Positions 14,061-26,244 of a DNA stretch of 64,000 nucleotides are shown piece after piece (the stretch's first letter is position 1; the number at the start of each line of letters is the position of its first letter). The stretch lies in NCBI RefSeq assembly GCF_965638725.1, contig NC_134950.1, positions 3,720,101 through 3,784,100 of the forward strand. Reading direction: 5' to 3'. Below the pieces are notes generated by a model. That model saw nothing but the letters and a program-made list of their open reading frames with translations, was not told where the DNA came from and ran no database searches. Made by a program: the position numbers and the translations under genes. This DNA comes from Aptenodytes patagonicus (lineage: Eukaryota > Chordata > Aves > Sphenisciformes > Spheniscidae).

Positions 14061-14342
14061 AAAGCAAGCAAGCAATAACCAAACTTGAAAATTATGATGG
14101 GCAGCATCTGCGAATTCACATCACAAACTTCATGCTAAAAGTAAGCCAATGTCCCTGCCTCGGTGGCTGCATCTCAACTGTGTTTAAGCAATGCCACTTG
14201 TCACAAAACCACACACCACCAAACTGGGCATACAGCTTTAAAATATTATTTAGTATATGACATCTTTTGATGATACAAGCTCTTAACCATGTGGGAATGA
14301 GATTTCAATTAAACTAATTGTCTCTTCCATAGCGCTACACTG

Positions 14343-14352
14343 CCCCCCCCCC
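14343..14352 (+). repeat. C10 homopolymer
   Basis: Ten consecutive C residues follow GCTACACTG. It is a simple slippage-prone tract with no gene context. Confidence 0.9.
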
Positions 14353-15179
14353 AAAGCAAGAACACCCCCATGCTGCTATCTTTACATCAAAGTCTTTCAA
14401 AAAGAGTTAAACTGTTCAGTTCAAATACAAGCTGTTAGGCTGTATGCAAAAATCACCAAGAAAATGCCCATGACCTTTGTTAGGTAGAAGGTGAGATTAG
14501 CTGACCCTAAAGATCCTTTGGTCCATGAAGTCTACAAAATGCTACGGTGCAGCAAATTATTTGACATCAGAAGTGCTGGGTCATTAGGATTTGTTTGTCG
14601 TTAGGATTGAAACCCTCATTAATCACTTTTATTTTCCTCATAAGGAAGGAAAGGGAGATTTCCTTCATTTTATATTTTAATCTCAAGTGGAAATTTAAAT
14701 GCAGGTGTCTGAAGGTGCAATGCAAGAGTAGAATCAATTCTGTAGCTCACAAAATTGATTTGCCCCAGACCTGAATTTGTAATATATCCCCTTAAGCAGG
14801 CAGTTGGGACCTGCAAGCACTCCAGTACGCCTGCTTTCCCCACGGCACAGGAGAGAGCTCACATACAGCTTTCGGCTACCTGCCTTCATACTGATGAATG
14901 TGGACATTGCCTGCTCATAAATGAAATCTCTAAGCAGGAGGTTATTGGCAGTGGTTTAAACAGAAATTCACTGCAATAGTAATCTCACAAAGACACGGTG
15001 CAAAGAACAGGACATATCTGCTGGCTTTGGGTCCGCAGACTCAGGGGTAATGGGGTGCCAAGGACACTTGTATGGAGGAGAAGGTGTCAGTCCTCTGAAC
15101 AAAAGTATTTCTGCCGCGCGTTCAGATGGCCACATCTCCATCTGCTATGGGAGAAGGGGCTGTTGGTCACAGTGGTGAG

Positions 15180-16150
15180 CTCATTAAAATGAGATCAATA
15201 GAGATTTAATCTAATGCTGCGGATTATTCGAAGTGGAATGCTCAATTAAGTGCGGAGAAAAAAAATGTGACACATCAAATGGATTGCCAGCTGATTCCCC
15301 TGCTTTATTTGGAATTTAGCCCAATATCAAGGAGGGCTGATAAGCTAAGGCAGAACTGTGAAAAACAGCTGATGCTGGGGGCTAGCGGTCAGCAAACACA
15401 AGTTAAATGTGCCACATGATTACTCAAAAATTTTGCAGCAAGCTCCACAGGTACGTAGCGATTGGACAGGATTATATACCTGCCAATTTCCACTTCTATT
15501 CACACCAGTGGCTCTAAGAATATTTGAAAGCTGCTAAGGTGAGGATTTGCATAAATAGGATTTACCATGGCTTTTGGAAAATTGGAAGAGTTAAGTGCGA
15601 TGAGTGCTACAAAACTTGCCTTTTCTTTGCAGTTCTTCTGTAATCCTGGCCATTTCTCCCTCCCTCCTCCTCCACCCCCAAACTCGAAACCGCGGTTGCC
15701 TCCCCAGCTCCCTCACCTCTCCAAGCAGCGGCCACACACAGGGACAAAGAGGATTCTGTTTTGAATGAAACATTTTATTCTCGAAGCATGAAAATGCAGT
15801 ACCAGGCAGTAAGCCAAGAAGCAAGAAAAGAGAAACATATTCATTAATTAAAACAAGCATTGCTTGCTTTGAACTAATAAAATCGTGTTAAAAAAATTGG
15901 AGCGATGAGTTCTCAGCCTCTTGAAGAGAAGAACATGCTCCAGCCCTACCAGAGGCAGCAGGACAGCAAGCGCCTGCCTTGCTGCAGGAGAGGAGAGGCA
16001 GCGCGAGATGCATTCCCCAAACTTGCTAATTGGCAGGCGCAGGGCCCCGTGCTGCTTGCAGAGAGAAGAATTAATCTTAACATGAACAACTATGTGGCCT
16101 GTTGGCACAATATCACAGCGGGTCTTTTTTTCCCAGCAAGTAGCATTTAA
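15180..16150. promoter_or_regulatory. Candidate conserved non-coding cluster
   Basis: This repeat-free stretch holds several enhancer-like blocks. One is at 15186-15250 (GAGATTTAATCTAATGC and GCTCAATTAAG). Another is an octamer ATTTGCAT at 15545-15552, fused to an ATAAATAGG A/T box. A third is at about 16025-16115 (GCTAATTGGCAGGCGCAGGG and GAATTAATCTTAACATGAAC). Frames across it are short and inconsistent, so it is probably not coding. A pyrimidine-rich CCTCC tract at 15656-15720 interrupts it. The assignment rests on motif density only. Confidence 0.25.
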
Positions 16151-16566
16151 TCTTTGCCCAGACATTTCAAGGCAGAGCTGCCTTATTTCTCCCATTATGG
16201 CAGGACACCTTCCCATGCCATTCCCTAAAGTCAGAATTTTTGGGAGCCCAGCAGGATGATGTCCAGCCAATCACGACCTCCCTCACGTGTCTTCTTCTTC
16301 TCTTCCTCTGAGAGCCTCACCATCCCTAAAGCTTACGATTGCCTCTAAGAAGTTTATCAATTTGCCATCCTGAATATTTCACCCGAGCTCCCACACTCTG
16401 CCTCCCTCTTCGTGACCAGAGAGGTTAAAAACATCCCGAGGCTGCACATTGTTAACGGTGTATGAAGCAATGCTGCCTCTGAGGCTCTGCGTCCTGGGCT
16501 GAGAAAGGCCAAGCACAGAGTTATCTTCTGCTGCCTGTTACCACTTACCCATGTCCCTGTTTCTTT

Positions 16567-16625
16567 GCTATTTATCACTATCCTTATCGCTATTTATCAC
16601 TATTATTATCATCTCTATTTATCTG
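16567..16625. repeat. Imperfect 22-bp tandem, TATTTATCACTAT type
   Basis: GCTATTTATCACTAT occurs at 16567 and again at 16589, followed by degenerate TATTATTATCATCTCTATTTATC. It is a short decayed tandem array. Confidence 0.75.
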
Positions 16626-19600
16626 TGGTCCAGGGTACGCAGCAGGAGTCTTCCTCCCGCTCCCTCCGTGCTGTTCAACACGCTAAAGAGGGGGTATGTT
16701 TTATACAGTGGTTCAAGATGCGCTGTGGAGGGTGGGAAACCATGAGCCAAAGAAGTTAAAAGACCGAGCGGCACCTATGGCTATAGATTTCTCAAAACAA
16801 CTGACTTTGGTATGTTTTGTTGCAATTACCCACCAAGTGGGAACAGTGGTTTTGCAGGGCCCCCAGCAGCAATCCCTCTGCTGTCTGTTCTGCTTCTGCA
16901 AAGTTTTTCCAAGGCTTTTTGCAAAGCTTTTTGAACTCAGAGGGACAAGAGCCGCACTGTCACTGGGGGGGTTGCATTACCCCATCTGGCCCCAAACTGG
17001 GGCAAATGCCTGAAGTATTTATAGCCTCTCCTGTCATTGCCCTCAGGAGCCTCCCAGCTGATTCCACAGACAACAAACTGTATTGTCCTGTGCTTATAAT
17101 GCAGAAAACTGCTCTGACGGTCATTCCACATCCAGGCCTCCATAGAAAACTGGCAGAACAGCAGAAAAAAAGAGCTGCTCTAGGATGAAACAGCGAGATT
17201 TGATGGAAATTTCCTCCAAGGTCTTCTCACATGTTTATACGGAGGGAGAGCATCCTGCAGGACATACTGTGGGATGTGGAGTACAGCATCCTGGCTTGTG
17301 CCAGCACTGCCTATGTCTGTGGGACCTGCTGAGCCTCGAAGAGAGCCAGCAGGGACCGTGCATCTACCAGAAGAGCCTCCTGGCTCCCCAACGGAGGCAA
17401 AACATCTCCCTGCCAATGCTTCTGGTGTCAGCACATTGTCAATAGCTTGTAAAGTCTGGACTAAAAGCTCCAAAGAAGAGTGTCATTTGAAATGCAAAAA
17501 ACTCCTACATCGTGGAGTCTAAGCTCCTTGACCCCACGACCAACACGCTCCGGAGGCCAGCAGGTGTGATACTTTCTGTAGCGTGAATAGACGTGCAAAG
17601 GGAGTTTGGCAGGAACTACCAGGAGGTGCAAAGCAGAAACATTTGAGGGATTCGCTATTTTAGTGATGGTGAGTACAAAACCCAGAAGTGCTTTAATTTT
17701 GTACAAATACAGCAGTTAAATACAAAGCAAACAGCACTCACTGGAGAAAAGGGTAAATGATGAGGAAAAAAACCAAAACATGATTTATATATAGCATAGA
17801 TCTGTATTCTTGGTGTTTTTACAGTCATAAATTCTACAAGACTTTCTATAATGTTCTGGCAATGTTTTGTCTCGGGGTTATTTTAGGGCTATTAGAAGAG
17901 ACAGAGCATGCCCAACTTCAGTGAAATCTGAAGCCGAAGATGTAGAGTTGCTGGTGCAATTCCACCCCGACCACGCCGTCACCTTGCGGCGGCCAAAGAG
18001 AAACGGCACCAGCCCCAACGCCTGCGTGCAGTCTGTCAAGTGCCAGGATCGATATCTTCATGAAGAAATACTCTTGTGACTGAACACTCCTGTCGAGCAG
18101 CTGAGCTGCAGCTAATGCTTCCGCTTGCTGTGTCCTTGCTACAGCCAGCATCAGGAGAAGCTTTAGAAGATGAAGATAAATGCCCAGGCCAGACGTTTTC
18201 AAGGAGAAGAGTAAGAAGCAGAATTCAATCCAGAATTGGTGCAGAATCTGGCATGTCTGTGCAGCCCTGAGCACCCTGTGTTGTCCCTAGTCATGCAATT
18301 CTTTGAAAACAAGCAACTTTTTGCAGTTGTTTGCTGGCACTCCAAGAAAAACAATGCCCCCTTCAATTCTTTCTTTCTGGACTTTTTATTGAAACCAGGC
18401 AGTCAAAAAAATGCAGTTCTATTGGAAACAGGACATGAGGACAGTTTTCGCCTGTGTGGCAATTTTCTCCTTGCGATCCGCTCCCAGCAACAGCCTATTC
18501 TTCTCCAGGACTTGAACAATAAAGGTCTCAAACAAAGGCGGGTCACACAGCTGGAGAAAGGATGCTCGAGGTCAGGGCTCCTTCCTTAACCTCTGGTAAG
18601 GTCAGTAAGACGGGTTGTGCCGGTCCCGCTTTCCTGGGTGAGGCTCGCCACAGCCTGTGAGAGCTGCTTCGCCAAGCCCAGGAAGTGAAGGAAATACAAG
18701 GTCTCCTGCAAGATGGGGTTCACAGTGCTCTTAGACCTTTGGGGTTCAGCCCCTTGTGCTGCAGAGAGGCTGTCTCCACCAAGGTCCATGCCAATCCTGG
18801 GCTGAGGGGCTCCCTCCATCGCTCTAATCTGACTCCCTGACTTAAAAGGGTAACTTTGTCAGCTGCAGTCATTTTTAAGCCACAATTTTAGACTTCTGGC
18901 TGTGGTTTTTTTTAACAACATTTTCTAAGCTCACTCCATCCATTTAGGAAAACGCACACATACAGAAATACACTAATATGTATTTTGCATGCAGCTCTGT
19001 ACCACTTAATAACATCCTTTTTTTTTTTTTTCCTCTCCTTTGGACTCCATGCCCGTCTGTAACACAGAAAACCCATTTGTCTACCTCACTGGATACTGAG
19101 TGGATAAATACATTAAATACTTTGAAGCACATTGGCCTGGTTTTTTCCTAGCCAGGGCATCAACATATCTGCACCACAGCTAGACTCAGGAAAACCAGTG
19201 AACCATGTAAACCGCAACACCGTGGAGAGATTAAACTGAGCTAATGCTCAGTTCATACAAAACACGTGGTTATTCAACATTCAGGATGGAAAAGAAATTG
19301 ATGACAGAGCCAGGTAAAATTGGCACAATCCAGTGTATTTGTGTAGTTAAACTCCTATTTTCACTGGCAAGGCAAGACACAAATGGCAAGGACTATCTTT
19401 GCGCTCTCTGTTTTTATTCCCTCCCTGCCACTCAGTGCCAAAATGCCTTTTTTTATTGGAAATTTTGTCTCGTCTGTCCCAGAGGCAGTGCTTGGTGCTT
19501 TCCTGCTGCCTCCTCTAGCTGCTCTGGAGCCTTTCTGCCTCCATTTCACAGGCACAAACATTTTCATAAAATAGTAGCGAGCAAAACCCCAAACGAGCCA

Positions 19601-19890
19601 CCACAAGCAGGGATACCTTCTGCTGTTAACTTGTATGCATGAAGTTTCCCTTCTGCAAACCTTGCCACCCAAGGCCGATTCGCTCTGACCGCAGCTTCCT
19701 GTCCTGTGTGCTTTGCGTACGCCGTCAGCAGTGATACGCATTCGCGAAGCCAAGAGAGACGCTTTCCCTTGGACTAAGTTTGAATTAATTATAGAAGATC
19801 TTTTCTTTTAATTCCAGCACAGGCCTTACTGTACAATTGACATGGTAGGTCTCTGACTGACTTGCAGATCTAATTTGCTCTGAGCATTAA
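16626..19890. other. Unique non-coding DNA, nothing recognised
   Basis: About 3.3 kb without a recognisable gene. Open frames reach about 130 codons but overlap in opposite directions and resemble no family. A T-rich run sits near 19018-19032. Confidence 0.5.
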
Positions 19891-20018
19891 ATCATAGAAA
19901 TGTTTGGGTTGGAAGGGACCTTCAAAGATCACCCAGTTCAACCCCCCCTGCCACGGGCAGGGACATCTTTCACTAGATCAGGTTGCTCAAAGCCCTGTCC
20001 AACTTGACCTTGAACACT
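19891..20018 (-). mobile_element. CR1 LINE 3' end, antisense
   Basis: The plus strand begins ATCATAGAAATGTTTGGGTTGG and runs through GGAAGGGACCTTCAAAGATC, CCACGGGCAGGGACATCTTTC and AGGTTGCTCAAAGCCC. This is the reverse complement of a CR1 3' UTR of the TTGGAAGGGACC class, the same class as the sense copy at 41037-41184. It has one degraded octamer and is 5'-truncated near TTGACCTTGAACAC. It is inactive. Confidence 0.93.
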
Positions 20019-20450
20019 ATGAAAGTTCAAACACTTCCAAATCAAAAGATATCTCTCTTCCCTGTGAGTGATGTAAACACAGGCTGAAAACTAAGGGATC
20101 CAGCTGTTCCTTGTGCTTCTCACATCATCACCAGCAGTAAAACCCCTGAAGTCGATACTCTGCAAACAGCCAGCCTCGTGGCCCAGCCAGCAGCCGAGAG
20201 CCTGGCAATATTTGCTTGTAGGGTGAAACACGCTTTTGCTCAGTAAAGCCACCAGACCTAGCACAAGACCAGACACACCGAGCGAGAAGATGCACTCTTA
20301 GGTAGCCACTGTTCTGTCTACACCAGCACTTTAAGGCACTAATGGCAGAAACGTGATATAGAAGAAAAGGTGTGAATTTACGAACTTAAACTTTCAGGAG
20401 TGTTATTTCAGTCCCTGGAATCTTACGTGGTGGGAGTTTGGCAAGAGCCG

Positions 20451-20497
20451 AAGGCATTTCTCTTTGCAAAGAGCATTGCAAGGCATTTCTCTTTGCC
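20451..20497. repeat. 29-bp-spaced duplication containing a 14-bp palindrome
   Basis: AAGGCATTTCTCTTTGC occurs at 20451 and again at 20480. The first copy runs into the perfect palindrome CTCTTTGCAAAGAG at 20460-20473. It is a local duplication with no repeat-family identity seen. Confidence 0.8.
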
Positions 20498-23004
20498 CCC
20501 ACATTTACAGTGGAGCTCCCACTTTCTTTTTCTTACCACGTTCTTTTTAACCCCCTTTTGCATGTCTCCAGCCCTTGCAAGAAAAACTGCCCTCGCACTC
20601 GCACCACGCAGCGTCTGGCTGTTGACACCCAAACACTATTAGCAGCTTATCCATGGTGCAGCCTTGCTTGAAGGTTTGTCAAGGACGTTTCCAGATCTAA
20701 GACCTGTTATTGGTAAAATTGTCATATTGGACTCATGCGGCAACACGCATCTTCCCCAATGGCAACTTATTAATGAATTTGTCTTTTTGCTCTTGAGTTG
20801 TTGGGTTTGTTGAGATAAAATACACAGTGTTTTCACTTCCCTGTGCATGTTCTTTTACAACCAATTTGTTGTAACGTAAGAGGGTTTGTTTAGGGGTTGA
20901 GAGAGATTTGGCTACTTCGATTCTGTCATTTTGTAAGATCACGTTGTTCAGAAGTGCATTGGAGAAGATTCTTGTGGATTCATTTGGCATCAGCTTACTC
21001 TGAAACCTGGATGTTGATGACCTACAGAGGAGTTTTTGGCCAAGGGAATGGCCCTGCATTAGGCATCACTTTAGGCATGGGTCTCTATGCCATTATTTGT
21101 AGATAAAACCCTGGTTGCTTTCAGCTTGCGCTCAAAGGGAGTCATGTCAGATAACAGAAGTCCAAAATGGTAGAAAAATTAAGGATTTTAAGACTTTAAT
21201 ATGAGAAGAATTTGTACCCCTGTCTCCATGTGTGCAAGCATGCAGGTATGTTTTTATGTCTAGTGGAAAATCCCCCAGTGATGGTAGTAATAAAGACTCC
21301 TTCATGCTGATACACCAAGAAATGTCAGTGCATTTGTCATTAAAAAGAGCATCTCTGGAGCATCATCCTGCAGTTCAGGCTAGGAGGGATATGGAGATGC
21401 CCACATCTTTGCCCCTGGCAAAGAGGCAGCTTGGGCTCCTCACCTGCAGCACTATTTGATATATATATCCATTTTGTGGCAGCAGAAGCCACCTACAAGC
21501 GCAGGAGTGCCTCCATCCCAGCTTGGGATTCCCTCCTGTCCTCTTACACTTGTATGCAGCTGGAGACCAAATCATATGTATCCCATTCCCAGTGAATTGC
21601 TACCACAAAACCATCTTTATTTTTCTTCCACTATGTTTGCAAGTGGGGTGTTTTGGTTCTTTCCTAATTCAGAATATTTAACATATTTTTACTCTGGTGA
21701 CAGAAAGGAGTTAGTTAGCTATTGCTGTTACGTCAAAGAGAAAGTCAGCACCTGGCGGTTTTAGCCCACGTCAGTACGTACTGGTAACTTGACTGTGTGA
21801 GGAATGGAAGAGAAATACCGAGTCATTGAGCAAAAAAATCACCCTTGCCTGCAAGGATGGCTTCCCCAATGCCCCTTTTTGATTGCGATAGCCCCAAAGC
21901 AGGTGGCAGCTGAGAGGGCAAGCACAGGGCTTAATTTCTTTTTACAAAAGGGAATGTAAAATCTAGTCACTTATGCTGGTTGGGGGCCGTCTGGTACTGT
22001 TAAATTTTTTAATAACCTTCTCGGCTGGAGCCAGCTTCCCCTTTGATGTGGTGCTGGTTTCATTAGTCCTCGTTCAAGGTGAATACCTGATTAGCTATGG
22101 GGAGCTGAAGGGTTTTTTCTTTCCCTTTTTCTTTTGACTCTCATAATACCACAGACAAAAAGCACTCGTGCCCTTCCCATGTTAGAAATATAACAAGCCG
22201 TGTTAGGCCGGAATAAGTGAGTTTGGGTATGTTTGGCAGTTCAAATGAACTAATTCACACAGCTACAGCCCAGCTTTTTGTGCGAGCTATTTCCATGCTG
22301 CACTTCCTGGTGTTTTCCGTCTTTTGGGGCTCTTCTCTCAAATCCAGGGCAGCTGCAGAATGGCTTATAACAAATATTTCACTACCCCTCACTGCAGTGG
22401 CTCTTCTGCATGATGACCATGAGGGATTTGTGAGCACATGAGGCTCTTACTGTGGGTCTGATTTCTACACCTGTAGAAATAGAGCTATGCAGATGGATGA
22501 GTTTCAGCAAGATCAAGGCTCTTTCTTCCAGTTTTCTGCTGAAATAGACCTATCGACCCACTTGGAAATGGTCCTTCTGAAACGCTAGATAGATCCTAAA
22601 TGTCTTTTTATCCCTTCTTTCCCTGGGAGAGCCCTGTAATAAGAGACGGGTTATCCAGTATTATATGTGAGATCAAGAAAAGGGCTGCAATTTTGGGGAA
22701 AAAAGATAAGAAAACTTTGGTTACCTGAGAACTCCTAAGAAATAAATTCATCTGACCACTTGCAAAAACTTCACAGATTTTTCTTTTTGATTTCCTTCAT
22801 GATTTCGAAGACAGAAGACACAGTAGTAAGTACTCAGAAGGCTTCCCAGAGATGCTACAATCTGTTGACTGAATTTCAGGCCAGTTTAGACATCACTCCT
22901 GCTCCCTTTCCAGAGCCCATCAATGTGTCATTCTTGGATAAGTTCAATTATTGGTGCAAAGGGAAAGAAACTACTTTCTCCCACTTCGGAATAATAATAC
23001 AATC
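20498..23004. other. Unique non-coding DNA, nothing recognised
   Basis: 2.5 kb with no exon, repeat family or RNA gene that I can support. Confidence 0.5.
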
Positions 23005-23165
23005 ATAACAGCAAGCACTTAAAAAGCCGTACTCCACAGGAGATGCCAGTGCGCTCTGTAAAAGATTGTTTTACAGTCAGGGCAATGGAGACATGGGAAG
23101 GTAGTGACTTGCCTGTTGCCATTCAGTAGAGCTGAGATGAGGATACGGGTCCCCTGAGGGGGGTG
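23005..23165 (+). mobile_element. MIR-like SINE relic
   Basis: The block has the MIR layout: ATAATAATAC near the start, then TTTTACAGTCAGGGCAATGG, AGTGACTTGCCTGTTGCC, and a decayed AGCTGAGATGAGGATACGGG. These correspond in order to the MIR core 'ttttacagatgagg... aagtgacttgcc... agctggga'. Divergence is high, as expected for an element older than the bird-mammal split. Confidence 0.6.
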
Positions 23166-24679
23166 TAGTGGCGTAGCTAATGTCAGCTTCGCATAAAACC
23201 TCCAGCCTTTTCCACAATATTTCTGATTTTGAACTTACTTTTTTGCATTCTCCTAGCTGTCTCCTCCCATCTTCCTCCCCTGTCACTCAGTCGGTAAGTA
23301 GTTTCTTCAACTTACGTCCCCACGAAGAACAAGACATTTATTCCCGCTTCATGCCGTATGTTGGGGTAGATCTAAACGTGCTCCACTTTGTCCTCAGGTG
23401 TCTGGGGGACTTTGGCAGAATTGGCCATTTTTTCGCCTCCTGCCAGGATGCTTCTGTGCTTCCCAGGCAGAGCAGGAATGCAAGGACCACACAGCTGCCA
23501 GGGCCGGTCAACATGTGGTCCCCATCTATCTAGAAAGCAGCAATCAGGAAACAACAGGAACCAAAGCAATGCTCTCTCTGCCCAACATCCTCATTACATC
23601 TTTTCTCTTTCCCTCATAGCATGACAGGAGTCCAGGACTCAAAATTCCCATCTACTGGCTCCAGCCTGGGTTTTGATAGATCATGAGGCTCAGTACAAAA
23701 GCAGAGAGCCTTTGAATAATGTTCCCCAAGCGTATCTTGCTGTAACCAGTCTCTCCTGGCACCCCACCGAGTCTGCCGCCTGTGAAAGACAATGCTGCGT
23801 CATTCCAGAAAGCTGCATGGAACACTGAATAGACTTTGTATAATAAAATATCACCAGTGTCCTTACCAGCTTCTTGCAGATTCAGAGTTTTTTTAAAGGC
23901 AGGAAGAACAACCGTCTCACTTCCCGAGAGCACACAGCACAGTCTCCTCCTCTAGCCCTGTTTTCAGCCCAGGAAAATTCTAATTCACCACGCTGTGCAG
24001 AACGGTGCTGCATGTTAATCCAAAGCTATCAAGAGATGAAGAGTCCATCACTATGGCTGTCATCACACTGGCTATCGTGTTCCCGTGTTTAATGAAACTC
24101 TTATTTCTCATTTCAATTCGTGCAGCTTTAACCTCCCAGCAGCACTGGCTGCTGTCATGCCTCTCTGCCCAAGATTAAAGAGCCTCCAGTTACCTGGTGC
24201 TTCCCCCACAAAGTGCGTAAGCACAGATACCAAGTCATCCCTTGGTCTTCTTTTGGACAAACTAAACAGACGGAGCTCCTAAATCTGGCTATGAAGCATT
24301 TTCAGTGGGCCTCAGGCTCTCTCTAGCTTCTCCCTCCTACCAACACCAGCTCAGCCCAGTCTTCAACATTTTCTAAATCTGAACATGCAAACTGGACGCA
24401 GCGTTTCAGCCACCAAAGGCAAAAGCTCACCCCTGCACTGCCCTCCAGTATGCCCTGGCAGCGTGGCTGCTGTCATCTCTAACTTTGCACCTGTCCGCTT
24501 TAAGGTAGATTTTATTTGTCCCAATCAGCTTATTAAGTCATTTATCTCATACTGTGTGACATTCTCCCTTTTTAGCGGGATGGGTTTTTAATCAAAATTG
24601 CCCCCTCACATCACTGTGAAATCAAGGTGGTTGGTCAGCTGGTAAAAGCCTCTTATAGAAAGCCTAACTTTCATTCTTT
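23166..24679. other. Unique non-coding DNA, nothing recognised
   Basis: 1.5 kb of sequence with only short overlapping open frames and no recognisable element. It may include a further decayed 3' extension of the LINE relic that follows, but I cannot support that from landmarks. Confidence 0.45.
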
Positions 24680-25200
24680 CATATTCTGCTTCAGTACTGA
24701 GAAATTATCCCTTTTGCACTACCCAATATATTCATTACTGCATCGGTCCATCCTCTGCCTCTATTGAAATGGAGTCCCAGCCATATGTTCCTAAGATACC
24801 GTCAGCTTCCAACGCACAGACCAATCTGTCAGAATGAAATCTGAAATACTGTTATCTCGTGTTGGGTGTAATATCTTTTGGGCTAGAAAATGATCACACA
24901 TCATTTGAGAAACTTCAAGGAGATTTATTTCTGGTTATATGAGACTTCCAGCATACATCTTTGTGATTGAAATCTCCCATTACCAGGTATTTCTTTCCAT
25001 TTATTACAGATAAAAGCTCCAGGAGCAACTCACCTCTTAATGTGAACCCATGGTCTGTAATCCCCTTTACAGGCACATGCACGCTCACCCCTCACTACAC
25101 TCCCTAACTTCATTTGTTAGAGCTTTAATATTTCTATATTTAACAGCTAAACGGGTCACGGTCTCCTTCCCACTCAGCCTTTTCTCTTGGGCACACACTA
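24680..25200 (-). mobile_element. Probable ancient CR1/L3-like LINE relic, antisense
   Basis: The ordered landmarks are CACATCATTTGAGAAACTTC, AAGGAGATTTATTTCTGG, GATTGAAATCTCCCATTACC and CCATGGTCTGTAATCCCC. They follow the antisense of the endonuclease part of amniote CR1 ORF2, where a 'gaaatcccccattat' block precedes a 'tggtctgtagtag' block. The remaining sequence is too decayed to align by eye, and both ends are estimates. Confidence 0.5.
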
Positions 25201-25839
25201 CTGTTCATACACAGGTTGTAGTCAGCAGTTTTAATGCTCCAGTCATGTCAGTCAGCCTCCTCTCACGCCATTTTGGTAATTATATCAAATTTCTTTTAAT
25301 TAACAAGCATTTGCAATTACTGTCATTGCCCACATTCCTCAGAAACATGAAGAATGAAGGCGGACAGTGTTTGTACAGCCACCGAATTTCAAGCCCTGAT
25401 AACAGAAATTAGACAATTTGCTTGGGCACATGGTCTGCCGCGATGGATAAAACAAATCTGCCAGCCACATTTTGGTAGATGCTTTTAGGCAAATAACTGC
25501 CCCTGCCCTGCTACGCCGGGCAGCATGATTGAGGAATGCTATTAAGCATTGTCAGTCAGTCATCTGGGGAATAATAAATAAAATTCATAGACTAGGATAA
25601 AGGTAGAGAGCTGCAGGGGACTCTATAGCATCTGCAGAAGACGTTCAAAGTCAACCTTACAGCGTCCTGCTGGGAGGAAGGCCCTTTGCCTTTGTTTGGA
25701 CCTTAGCAGGAAAGGATGTTTATAGGTTGTGTCTTTTAAAGTACACCATGACTGAGTCAGAGGGTGTGTTTACATTTGGTTGTTGGGTGTTTTTAATATC
25801 AGCACAAAGTCGAAAGAATAAATTACTATAACGGGAAAA
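25201..25839. other. Unique flank of the solo LTR
   Basis: About 640 bp of ordinary AT-leaning sequence, without a gene or repeat that I recognise, immediately before the TAAGG target-site duplication. Confidence 0.5.
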
Positions 25840-25844
25840 TAAGG
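25840..25844. repeat. 5-bp target-site duplication, left copy (TAAGG)
   Basis: TAAGG lies directly before the LTR terminus TGTGGTGGG and is repeated directly after the other terminus at 26970-26974. A 5-bp duplication is what ERVL-type and some gammaretrovirus-like integrases produce. Confidence 0.85.
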
Positions 25845-26029
25845 TGTGGTGGGTTGACCCTGGCTGGATGCCAGGTGCCCACCAAAGCTGCTCTATCACT
25901 GCCCTCCTCAGCTAGACAGGGGAGAGAAAATATAACGAAAGGCTCGTGGGCCGAGATAAGGACAGGGAGAGATCACTCACCAATTACCGTCATGGGCAAA
26001 ACAGGCTCGACTTGGGGAAATTAGTTTAA

Positions 26030-26035
26030 TTTATT
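26030..26035 (-). terminator. LTR polyadenylation signal AATAAA
   Basis: The plus strand reads TTTATT, which is AATAAA on the minus strand, inside the LTR downstream of the repeat array. It fixes the element's orientation together with the TATA-like box. Confidence 0.6.
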
Positions 26036-26244
26036 ACCAATCAAATCAGAGTAGGGCAATGAGAAAGAAAAACTAAATCTTAAAACACCTTCCCCCCACC
26101 CCTCCCTTCTTCCCAGGCTCAACTTCACTCCCAAATTCTTTACCTCCTCCCCTCCAACAGGGAATGCGGGTTGTGGTCAGTTCATCACAATTTGTCTCTG
26201 CCGCTCCTTCCTCCTCAGGGGAGGACTCCTCACACTCTTCCCCT

